Shown: positions 1-8,707 of the stretch, in pieces
Position numbering within the stretch: position 1 is the stretch's first letter
Layout of the letters: each line of letters starts with the position of its first letter
Origin: Carnobacterium_B sp040274945
GTDB taxonomy: Bacteria; Bacillota; Bacilli; Lactobacillales; Carnobacteriaceae
DNA: 64,000 nt
Direction: 5' to 3'
NCBI RefSeq assembly: GCF_040274945.1
Contig: NZ_JBEMAR010000006.1
Location: 1-64,000, forward strand
Translations under genes and position numbers: made by a program
The notes under the pieces: generated by a model
Told to the model about the DNA's origin: nothing
Database searches by the model: none
The model's input: only the letters and a program-made list of their open reading frames with translations

Positions 1-49
1 TAGTTTTCAAAGGTCTAAAGTGTGTTGTTTTGTTCGTGACAACTTATAC

Positions 50-78
50 ATAATACCATGTACAGCGCCGTCTGTCAA
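50..78 (-). promoter_or_regulatory. Probable rRNA operon promoter P2 (leftward)
   Basis: Read on the minus strand this is TTGACA, a 17-base spacer and TATTAT, a nearly perfect vegetative promoter reading toward position 1. Beyond it the minus strand carries CTTTGAAAACTA, resembling the leader just before 16S genes in Firmicutes. That an rRNA operon starts outside the window is an inference. Confidence 0.7.
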
Positions 79-145
79 CAACTTTTTTTAATTTATATTT
101 CTTCACCTTAGCGGTTTGTTTCAACCTGCCTCAGCGACGTATATA

Positions 146-174
146 AATATAACAAGTTTTTAGCGTTTCGTCAA
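146..174 (-). promoter_or_regulatory. Probable rRNA operon promoter P1 (leftward)
   Basis: Minus-strand TTGACG, a 17-base spacer and TATATT, about 95 bases upstream of P2 and preceded by an A/T-rich stretch that could act as an UP element. Paired strong promoters with this spacing are typical of Firmicute rRNA operons. Between here and the msrA terminator (about 175-360) I see nothing else. Confidence 0.65.
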
Positions 175-360
175 TCTTTTTTGGGAAATAAAATAAATAA
201 ATTTCCATAACTGAACATTGTTTTGAAAACTTATTCAAAAACCCGTTTTGGTTGCAAAAACACGAACCATCTCCTCTTTTTCCTACATTTAGTTAGACCT
301 TTTTATACAGTATATTGTTTTTTTATAAATAAAAGTTTCGGCAGTTTTTATTCATTGATC

Positions 361-405
361 AAAAAAGGGTCGTTTTCCATTGAATTCAATGAAAAACGAC
401 CCTTT
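361..405 (-). terminator. Intrinsic terminator of msrA
   Basis: Arms AAAGGGTCGTTTT and AAAAACGACCCTTT flank an ATTGAATTCAAT loop; on the minus strand the hairpin ends in a T run. It lies 14 bases past the msrA stop. Confidence 0.85.
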
Positions 406-418
406 AAATATTTTGTGT

Positions 419-955
419 TTAACTGTTAATCCAATTTGATTCTATGAAGCCTGCTCTTCCTGACCCTTGTCTATACCTTGAATAATGAGCTGCATTCTTT
501 TTATAGAACCCTTGATGGTATTCTTCTGCTGGATAAAAGGGTTCAGCAGGTTGAATTTCGGTTACAATGGGCTGCTTAAAGCGACCGCTATTTTGCAACG
601 CTTCTTTAGAAGCTTCTGCTAATTGTCTTTGCTCTTCATTATGATAGAAAATAACAGGACGATAAGATGATCCTCTATCGGCAAATTGTCCACCTGCATC
701 AGTTGGATCTGTTTGCTGCCAATAGATTTCTACTAGATCTTGGTAGCTAAATTTTTCAGGATCAAATGTGATCTGAACCGCTTCTGTATGACCAGTAGTT
801 TCACTACATACTTCTTCATAAGTTGGGTTAACCGTGTGACCACCTGTATAACCTGAAACAACTGATTCGATACCTGGTTGGGTTTCAAACGGTTTTACCA
901 TGCACCAAAAACATCCGCCTGCAAATGTTGCTTTTTCAAATTTTTGTTCACTCAC
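419..955 (-). CDS. msrA: Peptide-methionine (S)-S-oxide reductase MsrA
   Basis: Cytosolic repair enzyme that reduces the S epimer of methionine sulfoxide in proteins, recycled by thioredoxin. The catalytic GCFWC motif is at residues 14-18, with Cys15 the nucleophile, and a conserved EYHQGFY segment is near residue 144. At 178 residues it is normal for MsrA. No fused or adjacent MsrB is seen. It is the last gene of the leftmost minus-strand group, downstream of serS, with its own terminator, so it is probably transcribed alone or by read-through from serS. Confidence 0.96.
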   Translation of the reverse strand: MSEQKFEKATFAGGCFWCMVKPFETQPGIESVVSGYTGGHTVNPTYEEVCSETTGHTEAVQITFDPEKFSYQDLVEIYWQQTDPTDAGGQFADRGSSYRPVIFYHNEEQRQLAEASKEALQNSGRFKQPIVTEIQPAEPFYPAEEYHQGFYKKNAAHYSRYRQGSGRAGFIESNWINS

Positions 956-1037
956 TATCGATTCCCCCTTTTGTTCTTAATGATTAGAGTATAGCACTCA
1001 ACCTTATTGGTTTACATTATTTTGAATTGCTCTCTTT

Positions 1038-2321
1038 TTAATCTGCTTTACGAATCTCAGTTACGCCACCCATATACGGAACCAATACATCAGGAATCTT
1101 AACTGATCCGTCTGCTTGTTGGTAGTTTTCTAAAATAGCCGCTATTGTTCGGCCAACTGCTAATCCTGAACCATTTAATGTGTGGACGTATTCTAATTTA
1201 CCTGTTTCTTCATTACGGTAACGTATTTTTGCTCGTCTAGCTTGAAACGCTTCTGTATTTGAGCAAGAGCTGATCTCACGGTACGTTTCTTGTGCAGGAA
1301 TCCATACTTCTAGGTCGTAGGTTTTTGCAGCAGAGAATCCCATGTCTCCAGTACATAAAGCTAATACACGATAAGGAAGATTTAATTTTTGCAATACCGC
1401 TTCAGCATTATTTGTCATCTTTTCTAATTCATCATAAGAAGTTTCCGGTTTGCTAAATTTCACCATTTCAACTTTATTAAATTGGTGTAGACGTATCAAT
1501 CCCCGAGTATCTCTTCCTGCACTACCTGCTTCTGACCTAAATGAGGGACTTAATGCAGTAAAGTATACTGGGAGTTGCTCTTCTTTTAAAATCTCATTAC
1601 GGTAGTAGTTCGTCAATGGAACTTCTGCTGTTGGTATCAGTGTTAGATCTGTTCCTTCAATTTGGAATACGTCTTCTTTAAATTTTGGAAACTGGCCTGT
1701 ACCAAACATTGAATCGCTATTCACTAAATAAGGTGTCATCATTTCTGTATAACCATGTTCACCGGTATGCAAGTCTAACATAAAATTGTATACTGCTCGT
1801 TCTAATCTGGCACCTAATCCTTTATAGTAGACAAAACGACTTCCAGAAACTTTTGCTCCTCGTTCAAAGTCCAAAATATTTAACTCTTCAGCAACTTCCC
1901 AATGTGCTTTTGCTTCAAATGTTACTTCTACAGGCGTCCCCCATTTGCGGACTTCAACGTTGTCTGCTTCATCTGCCCCTACTGGCACAGAATCATGCGG
2001 TAAATTTGGCAATCCAGTAGCAATTGTTTCTATTTTTTCATCAATTGCTGCTAATTGTTCATCTAGATCTTTTATTTTTTCTCCAACTTCACGCATTTCT
2101 TTTATTTTTTCATCTGCATTCTCTTTGTTGCGTTTTAGTGTTGCAATTGCACCAGATACTTCATTACGGTAACTTTTTAATTCTTCTGTTGTCACAATCA
2201 AAGAACGTCTTTCACTATCTAAAGTAATGAATTCTTCTAATAGCTCGTGTTTAACCCCACGTTCTTCTAACTTTTTAGCCGTTGCATCAAAATCTAATCT
2301 TAATTGTTTAATATCTAACAT
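1038..2321 (-). CDS. serS: Seryl-tRNA synthetase
   Basis: Class II aminoacyl-tRNA synthetase that charges tRNA-Ser. The N-terminal part (about residues 30-105) is the long antiparallel coiled coil that contacts the tRNA. The catalytic core follows, with motif 2 around FRSEAGSAGRDTRG and motif 3 around GSGLAVGRT near the C-terminus. Length 427 is standard. The transcript starts with a T-box leader carrying a likely serine specifier codon (separate entries), so expression should rise when uncharged tRNA-Ser accumulates. Confidence 0.97.
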   Translation of the reverse strand: MLDIKQLRLDFDATAKKLEERGVKHELLEEFITLDSERRSLIVTTEELKSYRNEVSGAIATLKRNKENADEKIKEMREVGEKIKDLDEQLAAIDEKIETIATGLPNLPHDSVPVGADEADNVEVRKWGTPVEVTFEAKAHWEVAEELNILDFERGAKVSGSRFVYYKGLGARLERAVYNFMLDLHTGEHGYTEMMTPYLVNSDSMFGTGQFPKFKEDVFQIEGTDLTLIPTAEVPLTNYYRNEILKEEQLPVYFTALSPSFRSEAGSAGRDTRGLIRLHQFNKVEMVKFSKPETSYDELEKMTNNAEAVLQKLNLPYRVLALCTGDMGFSAAKTYDLEVWIPAQETYREISSCSNTEAFQARRAKIRYRNEETGKLEYVHTLNGSGLAVGRTIAAILENYQQADGSVKIPDVLVPYMGGVTEIRKAD

Positions 2322-2344
2322 CTTAATCTTCCTTTCTTCTTGTA

Positions 2345-2645
2345 ATTCCTAATCGATTGTACAAAAAAAGCCATTCCGATCCATTATTCATGGGACGAAA
2401 TGGCCTCAACGTTCGCGGTACCACCCAAATTTAGAAGATTGCCTATGAATCCTCTACTCTTTTCAATCAGATAACGGTCTGGATCCGAAACAATTTTATC
2501 AAAAAAAGCTGAGTTCATTGTTTACTTCATGCGATGGATTCAAAAGATTAAACCATCAGTTTTCACCAACCACTGACTCTCTTTGTGTATTCAATCTATT
2601 TTACTAATTCGCATTACTAACGTTCGTGTTCATTCAGTTGCTTAC
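2345..2645 (-). promoter_or_regulatory. T-box leader controlling serS
   Basis: The minus strand carries the T-box core GGGTGGTACCGCG (about 2413-2426), stem I signatures AGAGAG and GGTTGGTG, and a likely specifier segment GAATCCA, giving the serine codon UCC at 2536-2538. Uncharged tRNA-Ser should pair with both specifier and T-box bulge and favour the antiterminator over the terminator at 2362-2405. Confidence 0.93.
2362..2405 (-). terminator. T-box-regulated terminator of serS
   Basis: Minus-strand arms GCCATTTCG and CGGAATGGC followed by seven T; it partly overlaps the antiterminator sequence, as expected for a T-box. Confidence 0.88.
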
Positions 2646-2674
2646 ATTCTACCCAATCCCTTTACTTAAGTCAA
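2646..2674 (-). promoter_or_regulatory. Promoter of the serS T-box transcript
   Basis: Minus-strand TTGACT, 17 bases, TAGAAT, directly ahead of the T-box leader and directly after the dacA terminator T run. Confidence 0.7.
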
Positions 2675-2708
2675 TAAAAAAAAGACTGGAAAATTCCCCC
2701 AGCCTTTT
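2675..2708 (-). terminator. Intrinsic terminator of dacA
   Basis: Minus-strand arms AAAGGCTGG and CCAGTCTTT (one G-U pair) end in eight T. It abuts the serS promoter and insulates the two units. Confidence 0.8.
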
Positions 2709-2743
2709 GCTATAAAAGTAATTAAATTTTTAATTAACGTACT

Positions 2744-4063
2744 TTAGAATAAGTCACTAATAAAAGCTTTCACCCAGCGACCCGTTAAAACAAATACATT
2801 AGATTTTTCAACAGTTGAAGCAGCTACAACGGTAACTTCTTCTCCTTTATCTCCATTAACGTATCCTAACTCATCGCCTTCACTGATGACTTGCGCAGTT
2901 CCTACTTCTGTTCCCTTTTTGATTGGTGCAGTTAAGTTACCCGCTTCATTTAATAAATCTTTTTTGACTTGGACAGTTGCGTTTGTCTTTTCGCTATCCG
3001 CACTTGTTGGAATCAATAAAGACACATCCGATTGAACGGCTACATTCAAAGTATCCTTTTTACCTTTATCAACGGCTAAAGGCTCTACATCTTCTAATGT
3101 TTGGCCTTCTTTAAAGACAGGAACCATATCCCAATTTTCAAATGCCCAATCCATTATTTTGTCTGTTTCAGCAAATCGTTTGCTCAAATCTTCTTGTCCA
3201 TTCGTTGCGTTCATTACGATTGTAACAACACGCATACCTTCTTCTTCAGCTGTACCTGTCATTGAAGCTCCAGCGAAGTCAGTTGTCCCCGTTTTTAATC
3301 CATCAACATTTTCACGCTCATAAATTAATCCTGGCAACATCCAGTTAAAGTTTTGCATTGAAATTTCATCTGATGTACCTTCTCTGAATTTCTTTTCACT
3401 AATACTAGAAGTTTTCAATACTTCTGGAAAATCTAACAGTAGACGTTGAGCTACAATCGACATTTCTCTTGCAGTCATTGAATTTTCACTGTCGTCAGTG
3501 CTACCTGGATAAATGTTACCCTTCAAATCAGAGTTAGATAAACCAGTTGTATTGTACAATTCATAATTCGTAATACCCCATGATTCAACTTTTTCATGCA
3601 TCATATCAACAAATGACTTTTCATCTCCAGCAATATGTTCAGCCAATGCAATCGTTGCTCCATTTGCTGAATAAATTGCCATTGCTTGGTAAAGTTCTTC
3701 TACTGAGTATGTATCGTCTATTCGTAAAGGAACATTTGATAATTCATAATTTTGGCTAATGTTATGAGCGTACTCACTAATGTTAACTTGATCATCCCAT
3801 GCCAAGTCGCCATTTTTAATGGTCTCCAACAAAATATATTCTGTAATCATCTTAGTCATTGAAGCAATGCCTAGTTTTTCATCGCCGTTTTGATTTAACA
3901 ACACTTTTCCAGTTGTTGGTTCAATAGCAAACGCTGCTGCTGCCTCTATAGCAGGTTGTTCTATTGTTGCTGCCGATACAGTTGTGCTAGCAATTAATGG
4001 AGAAAAAGTTCCCAACAATAGCATTGTGACAAATAAGGTACTAATTTTAGTTAATTTCTTCAT
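2744..4063 (-). CDS. dacA: D-alanyl-D-alanine carboxypeptidase (low-molecular-weight PBP)
   Basis: Penicillin-binding protein of the DacA/PBP5 family that trims the terminal D-Ala from peptidoglycan stem peptides outside the membrane. It has a signal peptide (residues 1-32, ending near VSAA), the catalytic SMTK at 68-71, SAN at 132-134 and a KTG triad near residue 258, followed by the beta-rich PBP5 C-terminal domain and an amphipathic tail ending KAFISDLF that probably anchors it to the membrane. Length 439 is typical. It lies directly downstream of a CroRS-like two-component system linked to beta-lactam response in enterococci; co-regulation is an inference. Confidence 0.94.
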   Translation of the reverse strand: MKKLTKISTLFVTMLLLGTFSPLIASTTVSAATIEQPAIEAAAAFAIEPTTGKVLLNQNGDEKLGIASMTKMITEYILLETIKNGDLAWDDQVNISEYAHNISQNYELSNVPLRIDDTYSVEELYQAMAIYSANGATIALAEHIAGDEKSFVDMMHEKVESWGITNYELYNTTGLSNSDLKGNIYPGSTDDSENSMTAREMSIVAQRLLLDFPEVLKTSSISEKKFREGTSDEISMQNFNWMLPGLIYERENVDGLKTGTTDFAGASMTGTAEEEGMRVVTIVMNATNGQEDLSKRFAETDKIMDWAFENWDMVPVFKEGQTLEDVEPLAVDKGKKDTLNVAVQSDVSLLIPTSADSEKTNATVQVKKDLLNEAGNLTAPIKKGTEVGTAQVISEGDELGYVNGDKGEEVTVVAASTVEKSNVFVLTGRWVKAFISDLF

Positions 4064-4170
4064 GATTTTTATTGTCTCCTCAGTCCGTTTGATTTTCTAT
4101 TTAAGTATGTGTTAAATGATATTCTGTCTTAAATGACTACATGCGTTTTCTATGTTAGCGAAATAAACAA

Positions 4171-4217
4171 AAAAAAACAACCCTCTTTTGTCTAAAACTA
4201 ATATAAGACGGTTGTTT
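4171..4217 (-). terminator. Terminator after the sensor kinase gene
   Basis: Minus-strand arms AAACAACC and GGTTGTTT enclose a second small pair and end in a run of more than eight T. Confidence 0.7.
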
Positions 4218-4248
4218 TTAAAAGGTTTTAGCTAAAATCCCTTTAAAT

Positions 4249-5400
4249 TTAGTCGTTATTTTTTTCAGCTAATTGTTTTAGTGGCAAGTGCATAACAAAG
4301 CGGGTTAATGTTCTATCAGAAGAGGCATAAATATATCCTCCATGAAGGGCTACAATACTTTGTGCAATTGCCAACCCTAAACCGGTGCCTCCTGTTTCTT
4401 GTGACCGAGACTCTTCCACACGGTAAAAACGATCAAATAATTGATCCAATGATTTTTGCGGAATAGGCTGTCCATCATTATTTACTGAAATGATCGCTTC
4501 TTTTCCAGTTTTTTGGACTTCTATAAATACTTTTTTACCACCTTTTCCGTACTTCAACGCATTTGAAATTAAATTATTGAACACACGAACTAACTTTTCA
4601 GTATCAGCTTCCATTTGAACACTCTCATATGAAGTAACCACTTCGATTACCATATTCTTTTTTTCTGCTTCCAATTCAAAATCTGCTACCAACTGCTCTA
4701 ATAGTTGAACCATATCAAATTCAGATAGATTTAAAGGCGTAGTGGTTTGACGCACTTTTGTATATTCAAATAAGTCTTCTACAAGAACTTTCATTTGTTT
4801 TGCTTTCGTGTAGGCAGTATGAGTATATTTCAATAATTCTTCTTCATTTTGATAACGTCTTTCTTCAATCAAACCTAAATAGCCTATAATAGAAGTTAAG
4901 GGTGTCCGAATGTCGTGACTGACATTTGTGATCAGTTCATCTTTAGACTGTTCTATCTGGCGTTCATCTTCCATTGCTTGTACTGTGCTGTCTACCAAAA
5001 CATGTATGCTGTCTACTACTTTTTCCATATCTCCACCAAAATCTGTTGTGATGCGGTGCTCGTAATGGCCTTCTGCAATATAATGCAGCTCACTAATAAT
5101 ATGGTTCAACTGCATTTGTTTATAGCGCCTTTTTAAACGCCAATAAATCGTTCCTATTGCTATCGTTGTTAAAAAAATGATAAAAAAAGGCGTGAGAGAA
5201 ATAATTTGATTTCCGCGAACGCTAATAATCGCATCACCAAAGAACCAAAACCCTCTAATAATTTCAGGAGAATCCACAAGCATGCGATTAAAAATAAGAA
5301 AAGCAGCATAATACAAAATCAAGATCAATCCAATAGTAATAAACCCTTCAACAATCAACTTACTTTTTTCTTTCCTTGTTAGTTTCAAGTAACTAGTCAA
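4249..5400 (-). CDS. croS: Sensor histidine kinase, CroS/VanS-like
   Basis: Membrane histidine kinase of 383 residues. Two membrane segments (about 17-37 and 66-86) bracket a short external loop, so the sensor is small. A HAMP region follows (about 87-140), then the phospho-acceptor H-box NVSHDIRTPLTS, an N-box and the GGTGLGLAIA ATP-lid motif. It lies 35 bases after its response regulator. The guaB / croR / croS / serS neighbourhood matches what I recall of Enterococcus CroRS, which controls cephalosporin tolerance; the name rests on that context and on family resemblance, not on a search. Confidence 0.7.
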   Translation of the reverse strand: MTSYLKLTRKEKSKLIVEGFITIGLILILYYAAFLIFNRMLVDSPEIIRGFWFFGDAIISVRGNQIISLTPFFIIFLTTIAIGTIYWRLKRRYKQMQLNHIISELHYIAEGHYEHRITTDFGGDMEKVVDSIHVLVDSTVQAMEDERQIEQSKDELITNVSHDIRTPLTSIIGYLGLIEERRYQNEEELLKYTHTAYTKAKQMKVLVEDLFEYTKVRQTTTPLNLSEFDMVQLLEQLVADFELEAEKKNMVIEVVTSYESVQMEADTEKLVRVFNNLISNALKYGKGGKKVFIEVQKTGKEAIISVNNDGQPIPQKSLDQLFDRFYRVEESRSQETGGTGLGLAIAQSIVALHGGYIYASSDRTLTRFVMHLPLKQLAEKNND

Positions 5401-5435
5401 CTCCCGTGTTTCAATCTTCTCAAAAGGTATTATTG

Positions 5436-6119
5436 CTAACCAATTTTATACCCTACTCCCCAGACTGTTTGAATCACTTTTTCTCCGCCAGTAGCTTCTT
5501 CGATCTTATCTCTTAAATGACTGACATGAACCATGACCGTTTTAGCTGAAACGAGACTTTCTTGCTGCCATACACGTTCAAATATTTCATCTGCACTAAA
5601 GACGCGATTTGGATGGCTGGCTAATAAGTATAAAATCCCAAATTCTAAAGCTGTTAACTGAATGAACTCTCCATTAATTGTTCGAACTTCATGTGATTCT
5701 TTTTCAATTAACAATGGACCAACCTCAAGTTTATTTTGCTCTTGTGAGTTAGTCATATAATGACTTCTACGCAATAAAGATTTGATTCTAGCCATCACTT
5801 CTAAAGGATTAAAAGGTTTAGCTACATAATCATCCGCTCCAGTTACTAAGCCTTTGATCTTATCAATATCAGTTGTTTTAGCACTAAGCATAAGAATTGG
5901 CAATTGCATCTCTTTTCGGACTTCTTTTACGACTTGATTTCCATCCATATTAGGCATCATTACATCTAGTACCATTAAATCTATATTTTTAATTGTTTTG
6001 ATTTTTGTTAAGGCTTCTTTTCCGTTATAAGCTTTTTCTACTTCGTATCCTTCATTTTGGATATAAATACTTAACAGTTCTACAATTTCTTTATCGTCAT
6101 CGACTACTAAAATTTTCAT
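5436..6119 (-). CDS. croR: OmpR-family response regulator, CroR/VanR-like
   Basis: A receiver domain (MKILVVDDD at the start, phospho-acceptor Asp in LDVMMPNMDG, conserved Lys in the VAKPFNP segment) is followed by a winged-helix DNA-binding domain ending with VWGVGYKIG. I chose the ATG at 6119 because it begins the canonical MKILVVDDD and has GAGGG seven bases upstream; an in-frame start 15 codons earlier has no support. The protein is 227 residues. It is the first gene of the pair with the downstream kinase and is likely the transcriptional output of a cell-wall stress sensor. Confidence 0.75.
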   Translation of the reverse strand: MKILVVDDDKEIVELLSIYIQNEGYEVEKAYNGKEALTKIKTIKNIDLMVLDVMMPNMDGNQVVKEVRKEMQLPILMLSAKTTDIDKIKGLVTGADDYVAKPFNPLEVMARIKSLLRRSHYMTNSQEQNKLEVGPLLIEKESHEVRTINGEFIQLTALEFGILYLLASHPNRVFSADEIFERVWQQESLVSAKTVMVHVSHLRDKIEEATGGEKVIQTVWGVGYKIG

Positions 6120-6189
6120 ATAATATCCCTCATTTAGACATATTTTTCCGATTTTACCTATCATATCAGAAAATACTAAAGAATTTATT

Positions 6190-6235
6190 AAAAGAAGATC
6201 AATAAAGTTCTGAATCGAACTTTATTGATCTTCTT
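6190..6235 (-). terminator. Strong terminator of guaB
   Basis: A perfect 17-base inverted repeat (GAAGATCAATAAAGTTC and its complement, loop TGAATC). The T run is on the minus strand, 15 bases past the guaB stop. Confidence 0.9.
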
Positions 6236-6250
6236 TAGTTAACAGTCTAT

Positions 6251-7732
6251 TTATTGAACAGAGTAATTTGGAGCTTCGTTTGTAATTTGTACATCATGAG
6301 GGTGAGATTCGCGTAAACCGGCTCCACTCATTTGAATAAATTGTGTTTCTTCGCGTAATTGCTCTAAGTTTCCTGCTCCAACATATCCCATACCTGAACG
6401 TAATCCACCAAGCATTTGGAAAACAATATCAGAAACAGCTCCTTTATAAGCAACACGTCCCTCAATACCTTCTGGAACTAATTTGTTTGCTTCATTTACG
6501 CCACCTTGGAAATAACGATCGCTTGAACCTTTTTCCATAGCAGCTAAACTTCCCATACCACGATATGTTTTGAAGCGACGACCTTGGAAAATTTCAAATT
6601 CACCAGGAGATTCGTCTGTACCAGCAAGCATACTGCCTAGCATAACAACATGTCCTCCAGCGGCTAATGCTTTTACAATATCTCCAGAATATTTAATTCC
6701 GCCATCTGCAATAATCGCACGTCCATATTCACGAGCCACTGCTGCTGAATCATAGATAGCTGTAATTTGCGGAACACCAACTCCAGCAACCACACGTGTT
6801 GTACAAATTGATCCAGGACCAATTCCTACTTTAACGACATCCACACCTGCTTCATATAGCGCACGGGTCGCTTCACCTGTTGCTACATTCCCTGCGATTA
6901 AGGTAGCTTCTGGGAACTCTTCACGAATTTCTTCAATTTTACGAATAACTCCTGCACTATGACCATGAGCCGTATCAATAACAATTGCATCAGCACCAGA
7001 ATCAATTAACGCGTGTGCACGTTCAAACGTGTCACTTGTTACGCCAACTGCTGCTGCAACAAGTAAACGACCATGAGAATCTTTTGCAGCATTTGGAAAT
7101 TCAAGAATTTTTTCGATGTCTTTAATGGTTATCAAACCACTAAGACGACCATTTTGATCGACAATTGGTAATTTTTCAATTTTATGCTGTTGCAAAATTT
7201 GCTCTGCTTCTTTCAAAGATGTTCCTGTTGGTGCAGTAACTAAGTTTTCTTTTGTCATTACTTCATCAATTTGAATAGAGTAATCTGCTACAAAACGCAA
7301 GTCACGGTTTGTTAAAATCCCTACTAGAATACGTTCATCCATAGTATTTACAATTGGCACACCACTAATGCGGTAGCGACTCATTAATTGTTCTGCTTCT
7401 GAAACGGAATGGGTGGGAGTTAAAAAGAAAGGATCTAAGATAACGCCACTCTCAGAACGTTTTACTTTTCTAACTTCATCTGCTTGCTGTTGGATAGTCA
7501 TATTTTTATGGATGACACCTAAGCCGCCTTGACGAGCCATAGCAATCGCCATTCTTGAGTCTGTTACAGTATCCATACTCGCACTCATGATAGGCACATT
7601 TAATTTAATATTTTTAGCTAGTTGAACACTTAAATCTACATCATTTGGTAAAACATGGCTTTCAGCAGGTACTAGCAATACATCATCAAAAGTGAACCCT
7701 TTTTTTGCAAATTTTGTTTCCCAATTAGACAT
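6251..7732 (-). CDS. guaB: IMP dehydrogenase
   Basis: Oxidises IMP to XMP with NAD, the committed step of GMP synthesis. The TIM-barrel is interrupted by two CBS domains (about residues 90-205). The catalytic loop GIGPGSICTTR holds the active cysteine near residue 304, and the flap and C-terminal segment are intact. I chose the ATG at 7732 giving MSNWETKF, the usual start in related species; AAAGGAG lies 12 bases upstream. An in-frame ATG three codons earlier (MVVMSN) cannot be excluded. It appears monocistronic. Confidence 0.95.
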   Translation of the reverse strand: MSNWETKFAKKGFTFDDVLLVPAESHVLPNDVDLSVQLAKNIKLNVPIMSASMDTVTDSRMAIAMARQGGLGVIHKNMTIQQQADEVRKVKRSESGVILDPFFLTPTHSVSEAEQLMSRYRISGVPIVNTMDERILVGILTNRDLRFVADYSIQIDEVMTKENLVTAPTGTSLKEAEQILQQHKIEKLPIVDQNGRLSGLITIKDIEKILEFPNAAKDSHGRLLVAAAVGVTSDTFERAHALIDSGADAIVIDTAHGHSAGVIRKIEEIREEFPEATLIAGNVATGEATRALYEAGVDVVKVGIGPGSICTTRVVAGVGVPQITAIYDSAAVAREYGRAIIADGGIKYSGDIVKALAAGGHVVMLGSMLAGTDESPGEFEIFQGRRFKTYRGMGSLAAMEKGSSDRYFQGGVNEANKLVPEGIEGRVAYKGAVSDIVFQMLGGLRSGMGYVGAGNLEQLREETQFIQMSGAGLRESHPHDVQITNEAPNYSVQ

Positions 7733-7899
7733 TACAACCATCCGCTCCTTTTTCTCCACTTAATTTGTTCGATAATTTTATCTACAAAAATAACAGAGAT
7801 AGCGGGCTTAGTCAAGGGCTGAATTGGAAATTGATCATTACTTCAGTTTTTCCTTCAAGCATATTAGCATATAAAGTGTTCTCGATGAAAAAAGCATGA

Positions 7900-7946
7900 G
7901 AAAAAGCTCAAACCGCCTAACACTACTTTAGTCGATTTGAGCTTTT
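7900..7946 (-). terminator. Terminator of the DUF1129 gene
   Basis: Arms AAAAGCTCAAA and TTTGAGCTTTT, T run on the minus strand, about 28 bases past the stop. Confidence 0.8.
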
Positions 7947-7973
7947 AGATTCTTTCCAATTTATACGTTAATT

Positions 7974-8657
7974 TTAAAATAATCCGCCGCGAATATTTAA
8001 TTTGCGTTTTGCAAAATATTTGGCCACAAAAGCAAGTGCACCAATAACAATGTTACTTATTGCATTTAATGGGATATTCACAACTGATGGAACGACCATC
8101 ATTGATCCTGTCATGACGATCATTAGAGATAGCATTCCAACAGTTGAGACTAGGATATAACGGAACATACCACCCTTTTTCGGGTTTTTTCTATCCGGCA
8201 TATTTTTTGAAATCCAAAGAATAACTAATCCACCGACGATAAAGTTCAGTAACGTCGTGATCAATCCCAATGATGAACCTTCTACATTATTAAACAAGCC
8301 AGAAAGACCTGTGATAAGAGAAAATAATCCACCAATCATTAATCCACCATCTAAGGCAATCTTCCAATTTTCAGAAGGCCCTTCTTGAGCTTTAGTCGGT
8401 TTTGCAACTATTTTGTCTGCACATTCCGTCACGGTTCCATATAATTGGCGAGCTGTTTCTCCTGATTTTTGGCGTTCGACTAAATTATGAAGCATCTCAT
8501 TAACTAGTTCTTCTTTTTTAGTTTCAGGAACGTTTCTTTCCACTAGAGCTTTATTCAAACTCATCATATACTGTTCATTCTTTTTGGTTAATTTTTTAAT
8601 TAATACGCTGTTTTCTTCTTTTTTTGTCTGAGTAGAACTTGGTTGTACTTCTTCCAT
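7974..8657 (-). CDS. DUF1129 family membrane protein
   Basis: A 227-residue protein with a charged, helical N-terminal half (about 1-95, rich in Lys and Glu) and four predicted membrane segments (about 107-125, 130-150, 165-190, 193-212). It looks like the lactobacillales DUF1129 family, commonly next to ychF as here, but the function is unknown. It follows ychF by 50 bases on the same strand and shares its transcript or is closely coupled. I see no enzymatic motif. Confidence 0.75.
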   Translation of the reverse strand: MEEVQPSSTQTKKEENSVLIKKLTKKNEQYMMSLNKALVERNVPETKKEELVNEMLHNLVERQKSGETARQLYGTVTECADKIVAKPTKAQEGPSENWKIALDGGLMIGGLFSLITGLSGLFNNVEGSSLGLITTLLNFIVGGLVILWISKNMPDRKNPKKGGMFRYILVSTVGMLSLMIVMTGSMMVVPSVVNIPLNAISNIVIGALAFVAKYFAKRKLNIRGGLF

Positions 8658-8707
8658 GAATCAATTGCCCCTTTCTAGGCCTTGCTCTTTGAAGCTAATA
8701 GTTACTT

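Noticed and set aside
223..429. 68-codon plus-strand ORF near the left end
   Set aside because: Low-complexity translation, overlaps the msrA terminator, no ribosome site.
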